From assembly GCA_945862265.1 (NCBI GenBank), contig CAMAXP010000003.1, positions 1-64,000 of the forward strand: a stretch of 64,000 bases of DNA, read 5' to 3'. The stretch's first letter is position 1. Each line of letters opens with the position of its first letter. A model generated the notes under the pieces. That model ran no database searches. It worked only from the letters and a program-made list of their open reading frames with translations, and was not told the origin of the DNA. The stretch is from Bordetella parapertussis. Lineage in GTDB: Bacteria > Pseudomonadota > Gammaproteobacteria > Burkholderiales > SG8-39. The translations under genes and the position numbers were made by a program. Positions 26,373-35,028 of this stretch are shown here, in pieces.

Positions 26373-27140
26373 TTACAAACCTATTTGCGACTCGGGACTG
26401 TATGTCGCGCGATACTCGGTCTGCGGGAATTCAAGTAAGAGCACCTCGACACCGCTCGTTCCTGCCACGACTTCAAACGCGGAGTCACTGCTTGAGACCC
26501 ACAAGCAACTCCATTTCGGATATTCCACCCCATTGGCGAGCAAACTTCCCCCGGTCACGAAGAAGAACTGCCCGCCTCCGCGAACCGGGCCGGCCGCCGT
26601 CAAGCGCTGTTGAGGCGGCACCCGCAACACCTCGACCGTCGGCCCTTCCGGGTCCGCGTTGATCGCCTGCGTTTGCGGCCGCGCAAGCTTCGCCAGGTCG
26701 CCATCCGGCATCGATTCGAGCGCCGCCGACTGGTAGTGCTTCTTGGGACCCGGTTTCATTTTGTCGCGCGACTCGTGCACGTACAGCGGGCCGTTGTCCA
26801 TCATCGGACGCAGCGTGAGGTACCAAAGGCCGTCGTCGCCCGAGGAAATCGGACCGTAACCGGTGTAGGCGCCCGCGTAATGCACGGTGATCGGCGCGAC
26901 GGCGCTGCGCCCGACCGAACCGCCACCGCGAACGACGACCTGAAATTGATTCTGCTCGTGGAAATGTGGAAGAACCACTTCGTTGGCGCCCTGCTCGACC
27001 AGAAACGCCTGCGGCGCGGACAACCCTTCCTGAGCCTGAGGCGAGCGGATGTAATAACTCTTCCAAACGCTGGCGCCGTTAGGGAGCACCATGTGCTTGC
27101 GCGTGGCAAGCATCTGCTCGTAGGTCGCGCCGGCGATCAT
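26373..27140 (-). CDS. Cupin-like protein of unknown function
   Basis: This 255-residue protein has one clear cupin motif, LPHFHEQNQFQVVVRGGG (near residues 60-77), and a second beta-rich half with GGQFFFVTGGSLLANGVEYP. This suggests a bicupin fold or a cupin sensor. Metal-binding histidines are present in the first motif and less obvious in the second. I prefer the ATG at 27140; a TTG at 27161 would add seven residues. It is divergent from a GntR regulator gene, with a strong palindrome between them. Confidence 0.65.
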   Translation of the reverse strand: MIAGATYEQMLATRKHMVLPNGASVWKSYYIRSPQAQEGLSAPQAFLVEQGANEVVLPHFHEQNQFQVVVRGGGSVGRSAVAPITVHYAGAYTGYGPISSGDDGLWYLTLRPMMDNGPLYVHESRDKMKPGPKKHYQSAALESMPDGDLAKLARPQTQAINADPEGPTVEVLRVPPQQRLTAAGPVRGGGQFFFVTGGSLLANGVEYPKWSCLWVSSSDSAFEVVAGTSGVEVLLLEFPQTEYRATYSPESQIGL

Positions 27141-27254
27141 GAGGGGATGTCTGCGTTGCAACAGGTCATTGAATTCACTTGGGGCGCTCTGTCTGTCGGG
27201 AATTTCGATGCTACCGCGTGAAGTTTCGCCGTGTCAATTCTCGGTTTACCGATT

Positions 27255-27273
27255 TTGTATAATCATTATACAA
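27255..27273. promoter_or_regulatory. GntR-type operator, perfect 19-base palindrome
   Basis: TTGTATAAT-C-ATTATACAA is a perfect inverted repeat with 9-base arms. It contains a consensus TATAAT -10 box in both directions (27258-27263 on plus). It lies between the divergent cupin gene and the GntR gene, about 70 bases upstream of the latter. Its form resembles FCD-type GntR operators with TTGTATACAA-like cores, so autoregulation and control of the downstream operon are expected. Confidence 0.7.
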
Positions 27274-27340
27274 TCGGCTTCGAAGAGTCTCCACCCCGGC
27301 CACCGCCACACTCGCCCCGCCAACCCCGCAGCCGCCACGC

Positions 27341-28093
27341 ATGAGCCTGGATAGTCTTGACATGGAGGGCAACACGCTCCTCCCCGAACGCATTGCGAGC
27401 ACGTTGCGCAACGCGATCGTGGGCAGTGTGCTGGCGCCCGGCGCTCGCCTGGAGGAGCAGGGCCTCGCGAAACGCCTTGGCGTCAGCCGGGTCCCGCTGC
27501 GCGAAGCGTTTCGCGTCCTCGCGGGCGAAGGCCTCGTCGTGATCCAGCCCAATCGCGGCGCCGTGGTCAGCGAACGCTCCGAGGGCGAACTGCGCGAGCT
27601 TTTTGCGGTGCGCAGCATGTTCGAATCCGAGGCGGCGCGCCTGCTGGCCCGTTCGCAACCGCAGGCCGTGCTCGACGCCCTTGAAGTGATGATCGCCGAC
27701 ATGAAGAGGGCCGTGCGAGCACGCAGTTACGATGAATACACGCGGATCGCGGCACAGTTCCACGACCTGATGGTGGCAGAGTGCGGCAACGGGCTGATCG
27801 CCCAGCTCTATGACCGGATCCGCACCAGCCTGCGCCGTTACCAATTGATGATGGCCGACCTGCCCGGCTCCCCCGCCAAGTCGATCCGCGAGCACGAAAT
27901 CATCCTTGCCGCGATCCGGACCGGCAAGGCGGCCGCGGCGGCGCGCGCGGCCGAGATGCACGTCGGGGAACTGGTACAGCGTTTCGAGCAGCGCCGCCAA
28001 GACACGGCGCGCGCGCCCGCAACCGCCCTCGCCCGGGACGCACGGTCAAAGCCGGCGCCAAAAAAGAAAATGCAACTCACGAAGAAGGATTGA
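27341..28093 (+). CDS. GntR-family regulator, FCD type
   Basis: This 250-residue protein has a winged-helix domain (LRNAIVGSVLAPGARLEEQG, then RLGVSRVPLREAFRVLAGEG) and an all-helical FCD ligand domain containing FHDLMVAECGNGLIAQLYDR. Its C-terminus is a long basic tail. It is the first gene of a co-directional operon, and the next gene starts 1 base after its stop. It probably binds the palindrome at 27255-27273. Confidence 0.88.
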   Translation: MSLDSLDMEGNTLLPERIASTLRNAIVGSVLAPGARLEEQGLAKRLGVSRVPLREAFRVLAGEGLVVIQPNRGAVVSERSEGELRELFAVRSMFESEAARLLARSQPQAVLDALEVMIADMKRAVRARSYDEYTRIAAQFHDLMVAECGNGLIAQLYDRIRTSLRRYQLMMADLPGSPAKSIREHEIILAAIRTGKAAAAARAAEMHVGELVQRFEQRRQDTARAPATALARDARSKPAPKKKMQLTKKD

Positions 28094-28094
28094 T

Positions 28095-29309
28095 ATGGCG
28101 GAACCCGCTGCCTTGCCCCTGGCCGGATTGCGCGTCCTCGACCTTTCGAGAGCGCTGGCCGGCCCGTTTTGCGCCACGATCCTGGCCGACCTCGGCGCCG
28201 ACGTCATCAAGGTCGAGCCCACGCCGGCAGGCGAAATGGTGCGCGGCTGGGGCCCGTTCGCTGAAGGCATCAGCGTCTACTACCTGAGCATTCACCGGAA
28301 CAAACGCAGCCTCGCTGTCAATTTCCGCGATGAAGCCGGGCTCGAACTGATTCGCTCGCTGGCCGACAAGGTCGACATCGTCATCGAGAACTTCAAGCCC
28401 GGCGCGATGGCCGACATGAAGATGGACTACGCCACTCTGGCCGCGCGCAATCCCCGCCTGATCTACGCATCGATCACCGGCTTCGGCACGACCGGCCCCT
28501 ATGGAGGCTGGCCGGGCGTGGACCAGATCGCGCAAGGCATGTCCGGACTCATGAGCCTCACGGGCCATAAGGAAACCGGGCCGGTGCGCGTCGGTATTCC
28601 CATCGGCGATGTCGTTGCAGGAATGTGGGCGGCGCTCGGGACGCAGGCGGCAGTCATTCAGCGCATGGTGACCGGACGCGGCCAACTGGTCGAAACTTCT
28701 CTCTTGGCGGGCCTGATCGGATTGCTCACGGTGCAGGGCCAGCGCCAGTTGTCGCTCGGCGACACGCCTGGCGTGGCCGGCAACGACCACCCGGTGGTCT
28801 ACCCATACGGCATGTTCGAAGCAAGTGACGGCCCGTTCAACATGGCGGCCGCCACCGAAGACATGTGGGTCAAGCTGTGCAAGCTCGTCGGCCACGACGA
28901 GTGGGCCACGCACCCTGATTACAAGGACAACGCGGCACGCAGCCGCAACCGCGCCGGGTTGAAGACAAAGCTCAACGCGATCTTCGCAACCCGCGGCAAA
29001 ATGGACTGGACGCTCGACCTGGTCAAGCTCGGACTGCCTGCCGGACCGATTCTTACGCTCGATCAGGTATTCGAAGACCGGCATGTCAATGAAACCGGCA
29101 TCGTCGAGGAAGTCGAGCACCCAACCCTCGGCACGTTGCGCCTGGTGGCGAGCCCGATTCGCATGGCCGGCATGGGCGGCCGTTCGGTGCGAAGCGCGCC
29201 GCCCCTGCTCGGCGCCGACAGCCGCAAGGTGCTCGCCGATTTCGGGATTCCGCAGGCGCGCATCGATGCGCTGGCCGCGGCCAAGACCATCCTTTGTTCA
29301 GGGGAGTAA
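28095..29309 (+). CDS. Class III (CaiB/BaiF) CoA-transferase
   Basis: This 404-residue enzyme has LAGLRVLDLSRALAGPFCAT, IHRNKRSLAVNFRDE and the probable nucleophile D172 (PIGDVVAGMW). The start at 28095 lies one base after the regulator's stop. It would activate the imported carboxylic acid by CoA transfer. Two double-VOC proteins and a crotonase follow in the same operon, fitting a CoA-ester pathway with an epimerisation or isomerisation step. Confidence 0.9.
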   Translation: MAEPAALPLAGLRVLDLSRALAGPFCATILADLGADVIKVEPTPAGEMVRGWGPFAEGISVYYLSIHRNKRSLAVNFRDEAGLELIRSLADKVDIVIENFKPGAMADMKMDYATLAARNPRLIYASITGFGTTGPYGGWPGVDQIAQGMSGLMSLTGHKETGPVRVGIPIGDVVAGMWAALGTQAAVIQRMVTGRGQLVETSLLAGLIGLLTVQGQRQLSLGDTPGVAGNDHPVVYPYGMFEASDGPFNMAAATEDMWVKLCKLVGHDEWATHPDYKDNAARSRNRAGLKTKLNAIFATRGKMDWTLDLVKLGLPAGPILTLDQVFEDRHVNETGIVEEVEHPTLGTLRLVASPIRMAGMGGRSVRSAPPLLGADSRKVLADFGIPQARIDALAAAKTILCSGE

Positions 29310-29314
29310 CCCGC

Positions 29315-30253
29315 ATGCTCGCGCCGCAAAAAGCCACCGACCTTGCCTATTTGGCGTTGGTCGTCGATGACCCCGAAATCAGCGCCACGCACTTTGAAAA
29401 TGCTTTTGGCCTGCCACGCCGCGATTTCAAATGCGGCGCTTCGACCGTGCCCCTGATCCCGGTCGGCGCGACGGCAATCGCGCTGTTTGGGCCAGCCGAC
29501 CCGTTCCTCGGACCGAATCCGAAGAAGGGTGTGCATCACCTTGCACTGTGTGCTGCCGACCCGGAAGCCGCCGCACGCGCCACGGGCCTGCCGACCGCGG
29601 GCAAACTGACCAAGGGGCTCGATGGCAAAGCGCAAATCAGTTTGGACCGGGAATCCACGAGCGGCGTGCGCGTGCGGTTTACCGAGCCGCTCGGGCTGGC
29701 ACCGGCCCATTCCGACATGGTCGAACGCATCGATCATGTCGGCGTCGCCTCGGCCGATAACCGGGCTGCCCGCGCGACCTTCATCGACAAGCTCGGGTGT
29801 GTCTACGAGAGCCAGCAGACCGACAGCGAAGTGGAGACCATTTCCGAGAATTTCACCTCGGATACCCACCGGTACATTTTCCACACCCGGCCGTCGCGCT
29901 TGGTCGGCAGCATGCGCGTGACGTTCATCACGGTCGGCGATTTCGAACTCGAGTTCCTCCAGGACTTGACGACCGATGTGAGCGCCGACGCCGCCCGGCA
30001 TGACGCCGCCGGCGATACACGCGCCGACCGCAGCGCCATCGCGCGCCATATCGCTTCGCGCGGCGCCGGGTTGCACCACGTCGCGCTCAAGACGCCGGAT
30101 ATTGACGCCACGCTGGACCGGCTCGGAACGGCAGGTTACCGGCTCATCGACAAGACCGGTCGCCCGGGTTCGCGCCGCGCCAGGATCGGGTTTCTTCACC
30201 CCGCCGCCCTAGGCGGCGCGCTGGTGCATTTCGTCGAGCGCGAGGAGATCTGA
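29315..30253 (+). CDS. Double-VOC-domain protein (epimerase/dioxygenase superfamily)
   Basis: This 312-residue protein contains two vicinal-oxygen-chelate domains (about residues 8-125 and 138-305). Probable metal ligands lie in VHHLALCA, RVRFTEPL, IDHVGVASAD, DFELEFLQDL, LHHVALKT and VHFVERE. The second domain resembles methylmalonyl-CoA epimerase and 4-hydroxyphenylpyruvate dioxygenase. The start at 29315 follows GGGGAGTAA. It is paralogous to the next gene (one base apart), so the two proteins may form a hetero-oligomer. The activity is not known. Confidence 0.78.
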   Translation: MLAPQKATDLAYLALVVDDPEISATHFENAFGLPRRDFKCGASTVPLIPVGATAIALFGPADPFLGPNPKKGVHHLALCAADPEAAARATGLPTAGKLTKGLDGKAQISLDRESTSGVRVRFTEPLGLAPAHSDMVERIDHVGVASADNRAARATFIDKLGCVYESQQTDSEVETISENFTSDTHRYIFHTRPSRLVGSMRVTFITVGDFELEFLQDLTTDVSADAARHDAAGDTRADRSAIARHIASRGAGLHHVALKTPDIDATLDRLGTAGYRLIDKTGRPGSRRARIGFLHPAALGGALVHFVEREEI

Positions 30254-30254
30254 C

Positions 30255-31196
30255 ATGGCCGGCTATGCACTGAGCTACCTGGCCCTCGCGGCGCGTAACG
30301 TCGAGCCCGTGTGCCGCTTCCTTGGTGATTCGCTTGGATTGTCGCGCACCGATGTCGCCCTGCAAGGGCGCACGATCCCCTTCTTCGGCATCGGCAAGTC
30401 GGCCCTCGCACTGTTCGACGTGGATGACCCCTATCTGGACGAACCGCGGTTTCCGGGCGTCCATCACATGGCCTTGGCTGCGGCAGACCCGGCGGCAACG
30501 GCGGGACGGCACGCTTTGCCCGTCTCCGGTCACGGGGTCGGGCCTGACGGCAAGCGCTTTGTGGCGATCGCCCCGTCCGCGACCGTTGGCATTCGCACCC
30601 GCTTCATCGAGCCGCTCTCCATTGCGGCCGTCGATGCACCCGCCTACAAGATCGATCATCTTGGCATTGCAACCAACGACAACGACGCCACGGTCCGCGT
30701 ATTCGTCAACAATCTCGGCTGCCCCATCGAAAGCACGCAGACCGACATCGAGATCCGCAACGTCACCGAGAGCTTCATCTCCGACAAATACGGCGCCGTC
30801 TACCATGCGCGAGCGCCGCAGATTCTCGGCGGCTTGCGCGACGTGTTCATCGCCATCGGCGATTGCGAGCTCGAGCTTCTGATGGACTACGATCCGTCCA
30901 TGAAACCGAAAGCGCAGTTGGGTGAAGAGGAAGGCAACACCAAAGGCGATCAAAGCGCCATCGCCAAGTACGTAGCGCGGCGAGGCCCCGGCCTGGCACA
31001 CGTGGCCTTTGCAACACGGAACATCGACGCGATCCTGCCCAAACTGGCCGCCGACGGCTGGCGCATGATCGACCTGGTCGGCCGGCCCGGCGGCCGCGGC
31101 TCGAAAATCGGATTTGTCCATCCCTCGAATTTTGGCGGCGGCCTGCTCATGCATTTCGTCGAGCCCGAGATTAACGGCGGCTATGGTCGAGCCTAG
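30255..31196 (+). CDS. Second double-VOC-domain protein, paralogue of the preceding gene
   Basis: This 313-residue protein has the same two-domain plan: VHHMALAAADP, IDHLGIATND, CELELLMDY, LAHVAFAT and MHFVEPE hold the likely ligands. It shares equivalent motifs throughout with the previous protein (for example GRPGGRGSKIGFVHPSNFGG against GRPGSRRARIGFLHPAALGG), so this is a tandem duplication that diverged. It is followed 20 bases later by a Bug receptor gene. It could be an epimerase or ring-cleaving enzyme, with low certainty between those. Confidence 0.78.
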   Translation: MAGYALSYLALAARNVEPVCRFLGDSLGLSRTDVALQGRTIPFFGIGKSALALFDVDDPYLDEPRFPGVHHMALAAADPAATAGRHALPVSGHGVGPDGKRFVAIAPSATVGIRTRFIEPLSIAAVDAPAYKIDHLGIATNDNDATVRVFVNNLGCPIESTQTDIEIRNVTESFISDKYGAVYHARAPQILGGLRDVFIAIGDCELELLMDYDPSMKPKAQLGEEEGNTKGDQSAIAKYVARRGPGLAHVAFATRNIDAILPKLAADGWRMIDLVGRPGGRGSKIGFVHPSNFGGGLLMHFVEPEINGGYGRA

Positions 31197-31216
31197 TCAT
31201 CGAAGGAGGAAAACAC

Positions 31217-32188
31217 ATGACACGAGCAATCCTGAACTGCCTGGCCGCATTTTCCGTATTCACTGCACCGACTGTCGCTGCCCAGGAGTATCCGACCAAG
31301 GGCCCCATCCGGTTGGTGGTCGGATTCGCGACTGGCGGCGGCACTGACGCAATCGCCCGCTCGCTCAACGTGCGGCTGGGGGAAATCCTCAAACAATCGG
31401 TGGTGGTCGAGAACCGGCCGAGTTCGGGTGGCATCATCGGCACCGACGCTGTTGCCAAATCGGCGCCGGACGGCTACACCGTGAGCTTCAACGTCAACAC
31501 TCATGCGATCAACCAGGCGCTTTACCCCAAGCTGCCTTACGACACCGAGCGCGACCTGCGAGGCGTCACGCTGATCGGGTCGCTGGGCCAGATGTTAGCG
31601 GCGAACCCGAACGCCGAAGCAAGCACGCTGCAGCAATTCCTCAAGCTCGAAGCGCCGGGCGAAAACAAGAAACGCCTCGTAGCCAACGGTGGCGTCGGCG
31701 CGCCCGGGCACCTGGCGGCGGCGTACATTGAGTCGTTGGCCGGGGTCAAGTTCACGCACGTGCCCTATCGCGGCGCGGGACCGGGCATCACCGACGTGCT
31801 GGGCGGCCAGGTGCCGTACATCCTGTCGACTTCCGCCGGACTGCTCCCGCACGTGCGCACCGGGCGGCTGAAGGCGATCGCGGTGACCTCGCAGGAACGC
31901 TCGCCGCTGACGCCGAACGTCCCGACGATCGCCGAAAGCGGCTTTCCCGGCTATGACATGGACACGTGGATCGCGATGTTCGTGCCCAAGGCCACGCCGA
32001 ACGCGGTCGTAAGGATGTTGCACGAAGCCACGCTCGAGGCGCTGAAGTCGCCTTTGGTGAAGGAGCGCATCGAATCGCAGGCCGGGCGCATCATCGGCGG
32101 CTCGCCCGAACAGCTCGACGCGCTGGTTCACGAAGACATCAAGCGTTACACCAAGATCGTGAAGGAATTCGGGATCAAGGCCGAGTAG
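31217..32188 (+). CDS. Bug/TctC-family periplasmic solute receptor
   Basis: This 323-residue receptor has a signal peptide ending near TVAAQE. Landmarks are VGFATGGGTDAIARSLNVRL, HVPYRGAGPGITDVLGGQVP and VPKATPNAVVRML. AAGGAGG precedes the start. It is one of two Bug genes in the same operon (the other is at 33089), so the operon may take up two related acids, or one of them may serve as a sensor. Confidence 0.9.
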   Translation: MTRAILNCLAAFSVFTAPTVAAQEYPTKGPIRLVVGFATGGGTDAIARSLNVRLGEILKQSVVVENRPSSGGIIGTDAVAKSAPDGYTVSFNVNTHAINQALYPKLPYDTERDLRGVTLIGSLGQMLAANPNAEASTLQQFLKLEAPGENKKRLVANGGVGAPGHLAAAYIESLAGVKFTHVPYRGAGPGITDVLGGQVPYILSTSAGLLPHVRTGRLKAIAVTSQERSPLTPNVPTIAESGFPGYDMDTWIAMFVPKATPNAVVRMLHEATLEALKSPLVKERIESQAGRIIGGSPEQLDALVHEDIKRYTKIVKEFGIKAE

Positions 32189-32199
32189 GGAATCCTGAG

Positions 32200-33006
32200 A
32201 TGCCTTCAAACCCCATCCCTGCGAACCCACTGGTTCTTGTCGAGCAGCACGGCACAACCCGGGTCCTGCGGCTGAACCGGCCGGAATCAGGCAACGCCAT
32301 CAGCGGGGAGGTTGCACTGGCGCTTGGCGACAGTCTGCGCGCATGCGCCGCCGATCCGTTGCTCCGCACGGTCATCATCACGGGTGCCGGCCCGCGTTTC
32401 TTTTGCACCGGCGGCGACGTCAAGGCCTACGCTCGGCTGGCCAGCGCGGAAGAGCTCGACCGGGTATTCAACTTGATGCGCGACGTCTGCGATGCAATCG
32501 AAGCGCTGCCTTGCCCGGTGATAGCCGCGCTCAACGGCTTCACGATCGGGGGCGGCGCAGAGTTGGCGATGGCTTGCGATCTGCGGATCGCCGAGGCTTC
32601 GGTGCAAATCGGCTTCCCGCAATCGCGCCTGGGCATCATGCCCGGATGGGACGGCCTGCCGCGCCTGTTGAAGACGGTCGGGCGCGCGTCAGCGGCCAAG
32701 CTCCTATATTCCGGCAAGCGCGTGAGCGCCGCCGAAGCGCGCGAACTGGGCTTGGTCGATGAAGTAGTGCCGGACGCAAAGGCCTGCGAGCGCGCTCTCG
32801 AATTGGCCGCCTCGTTTGCCGAAGTGGCTCCGTTGGCGCTCGGCGCCATCAAGACTGCGTTGCGGGAAGCCGGCTCGACGCAGCCGGCCGAACAGACCCG
32901 GGGTAATGCGCGCGCAGCCTTCGCCCGGCTCTGGTTCACGGAAGACCACAAAGAGGCGGAGCGCGCGTTCGAGGAGAAGCGGTCGCCCAGGTTCAACGGC
33001 CGATAA
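32200..33006 (+). CDS. Enoyl-CoA hydratase/isomerase (crotonase) family protein
   Basis: This 268-residue crotonase has the oxyanion-hole segment TGAGPRFFCTGGDVKA and GFTIGGGAELAMACDLRIAE with the first catalytic glutamate. The second glutamate of classical hydratases is not conserved: the motif reads GFPQSRLGIMPGWDG with Gln where Glu is usual. A simple hydratase activity is therefore doubtful and isomerase or lyase chemistry is possible. A C-terminal fragment of a close relative survives at 50628-50855. Confidence 0.87.
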   Translation: MPSNPIPANPLVLVEQHGTTRVLRLNRPESGNAISGEVALALGDSLRACAADPLLRTVIITGAGPRFFCTGGDVKAYARLASAEELDRVFNLMRDVCDAIEALPCPVIAALNGFTIGGGAELAMACDLRIAEASVQIGFPQSRLGIMPGWDGLPRLLKTVGRASAAKLLYSGKRVSAAEARELGLVDEVVPDAKACERALELAASFAEVAPLALGAIKTALREAGSTQPAEQTRGNARAAFARLWFTEDHKEAERAFEEKRSPRFNGR

Positions 33007-33088
33007 GCCGTCTCGGGCCGCCCACTTTCATCGCGAAGGCGCGCGAAACCGTCAGAATCAAGCTTCCGATCGTGAGAAGGAGTCGAAC

Positions 33089-34054
33089 ATGAGCTTTACC
33101 AAACTGATTGCGCTTTGGGTGCTGGCCGTGCTGCCGTTGCAACTTTTCGCGCAGGTCTATCCTTCCCGGCCGATCCGAATCGTGGTGCCGGTGGCCACCG
33201 GGGGTGTCGCCGACTATTACTCGCGCGTCATTGGCGCGAAGCTGCACGAGTCCTGGGGGCAACCGGTGATCGTGGAGAATCGCGCCGGAGGCGGCGGCAA
33301 TATCGGCAGCGACATTGTCGCCAAGTCGCCCCCCGACGGCTACACCATGGTGATGGGCTTTGTCGGCTCCCATGCGGTGAATCCGTTTCTCATCAAGAAC
33401 ATGCCCTACGATCCGCAGCGCGACTTCGTGCCGATCGCTTTGGCAATCGAGGCTGAAGGCATGCTCGCCGTGCACCCGTCGGTGGCGATCAACACCGTGG
33501 CGGAGCTGATCGCCATGGCGAAGGCGCAACCGGGCAAGCTTTCCTACGCCTCAGGCGGGATCGGCACGGCCAGCCACCTGGCGGGCGAGTTGTTCAAGTC
33601 GATGACCGGAACCGATATCGTGCATATTCCCTACAAGGGCAACGCGCCGGCGGTTGCCGACCTGATCGGCGGGCAGACACATCTGACTTTCGCCACAATG
33701 CCTACAGTGGTGCAGCATGTGCGTGCGGGAAAGCTGCGCGGCGTGGCGGTTATCGGCTCGACGCGCTCGGCGGCTGCGCCGCAACTCCCGACCATTGCTG
33801 AATCCGGGGTGCCGGGGTTTGCGGTCAACAACTGGATCGGGCTGTTTGCGCCGGCCGGGACGCCGGCCGACATCGTGCGCAAAGTGAACGCCGAGGTCAT
33901 GCGCATCATGCGGTTGCCGGAGGTCGCGAAGAGAATGGAGGTCGAAGGCGAACGCTTCACCCCGAATTCGCCGGAGGAATTCGCCGCCTTCGTGCGGGCG
34001 GAAGTCGTCAAGTGGGCAAAGGTCGTGAAGGACGCCGGATTGAAGCCCGAGTAA
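33089..34054 (+). CDS. Bug/TctC-family periplasmic solute receptor
   Basis: This 321-residue receptor has a signal peptide MSFTKLIALWVLAVLPLQLF ending at AQ. Landmarks are VPVATGGVADYYSRVIGAKL, HIPYKGNAPAVADLIGGQTH and APAGTPADIVRKV. In the first signature the usual TD is replaced by AD, which may alter ligand contacts. The start at 33089 follows AAGGAG. It is the second Bug gene of the operon. Confidence 0.9.
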   Translation: MSFTKLIALWVLAVLPLQLFAQVYPSRPIRIVVPVATGGVADYYSRVIGAKLHESWGQPVIVENRAGGGGNIGSDIVAKSPPDGYTMVMGFVGSHAVNPFLIKNMPYDPQRDFVPIALAIEAEGMLAVHPSVAINTVAELIAMAKAQPGKLSYASGGIGTASHLAGELFKSMTGTDIVHIPYKGNAPAVADLIGGQTHLTFATMPTVVQHVRAGKLRGVAVIGSTRSAAAPQLPTIAESGVPGFAVNNWIGLFAPAGTPADIVRKVNAEVMRIMRLPEVAKRMEVEGERFTPNSPEEFAAFVRAEVVKWAKVVKDAGLKPE

Positions 34055-34081
34055 GCCGGGTTCCGGTCAAGGGAGACGGAA

Positions 34082-34708
34082 ATGCTGAAAATCCTCGGAC
34101 GTGCCAATTCGTTCAACGTACGCAAGGTGCTGTGGCTCTGCGACGAAATCGGCGTGCTTTTTGAGCGCGAGGACTACGGACGCGGCTTCCGGCCGACCAA
34201 CACGCCGGAATTCCTCAAGCTCAACCCGGTCGGTCAGGTGCCCTGCGTGATCGACGATGGGTTCGTGATGCGCGAGTCGAACGCGATCATCCGCTACCTC
34301 GCTGCGAAGCATGGCGCGACGATGCTTTACTCGACCGACCTCAAGCAGCGGCAGGCAATCGAGGCCTGGATGGACTGGGTGGCCTACGACGTCACGCATT
34401 CGATGCGCGGAGCATTCCTTGGCGGGCAGCTCAAGGAGGCGCCGTGGAACAACGAGTGGTTCGTGGCGCAGGGCCGCAAGGACCTCACCGCGCAGATGAA
34501 GCTTCTCGACGAGCACCTTGCGGCCAACGGCCCCTACGTGCTGGGCCGGGACTTCACGCTGGCCGATATTCCGATGGGCCTGGTGGTGAACCGCTGGTTC
34601 TCGCTGGCGGGCCTGGAGCGCCCCGCATACCCGTCGGTGGCGCGCTATTACGAACTGCTCACGGAGCGGACGGCGTATCGCGCGCATGGCCGGAACGGAC
34701 TGCCTTGA
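34082..34708 (+). CDS. Glutathione S-transferase family protein
   Basis: This 208-residue protein has a thioredoxin-like N-terminal domain (MLKILGRANSFNVRKVLWLC, LNPVGQVPCVIDDG, ESNAIIRYLAA) and a helical C-terminal domain (YVLGRDFTLADIPMGLVVNR). The likely active-site serine is in RANSFNV. GSTs in catabolic operons remove toxic electrophiles or catalyse isomerisations with glutathione. It ends the GntR-led operon. Confidence 0.87.
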   Translation: MLKILGRANSFNVRKVLWLCDEIGVLFEREDYGRGFRPTNTPEFLKLNPVGQVPCVIDDGFVMRESNAIIRYLAAKHGATMLYSTDLKQRQAIEAWMDWVAYDVTHSMRGAFLGGQLKEAPWNNEWFVAQGRKDLTAQMKLLDEHLAANGPYVLGRDFTLADIPMGLVVNRWFSLAGLERPAYPSVARYYELLTERTAYRAHGRNGLP

Positions 34709-34836
34709 TCAGGCTAAATCCATAATTTTAATTTAAGCGGATTCAATTTCAGCTCGAAAGAGAAGATGCCGCCGCAGCCGGTGAGCAGGGACTTCGCCAA
34801 CGCATGTTGGGGGTGCTGACCCCATCTTTTGACCCT

Positions 34837-34885
34837 TGACCCCATCCCCGAATGATAGACCGGTCCTAAAACGGGGATGGGGTCA
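34837..34885. repeat. 14-base inverted repeat in an intergenic region
   Basis: TGACCCCATCCCCG (34837-34850) and CGGGGATGGGGTCA (34872-34885) are perfect complements separated by 21 bases. Another GACCCCATC copy lies just upstream (about 34818-34826). No T-run follows, so it is not a standard terminator. It resembles the GGGGTC family of palindromes elsewhere in the window. Apart from this and a possible TATACT box (34964-34969), the stretch 34709-35015 holds no gene. Confidence 0.65.
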
Positions 34886-34980
34886 GGGACAGGTCAGCCG
34901 ATCAGGAAAAGCGAACCGCATGATCGTCTCGACTATGGGATGCTTAAAACAGGGGCAAGGTCATATACTGCATTCGCAAA

Positions 34981-35028
34981 AGGAGGCCTATCTGAATAAT
35001 GGAAGCGAAAAAAGCATGGCCGCATTGA
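34981..35028 (+). promoter_or_regulatory. Strong ribosome binding site with a nine-codon upstream ORF
   Basis: AGGAGG (34981-34986) is ideally placed for the ATG at 34999, not for the ATG of the oxidase at 35016. The first ATG encodes MEAKKAWPH and ends with TGA at 35026-35028, overlapping the oxidase start in another frame. This could be a translational-coupling leader, or a frameshift may have separated the gene from its original start. Confidence 0.4.
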
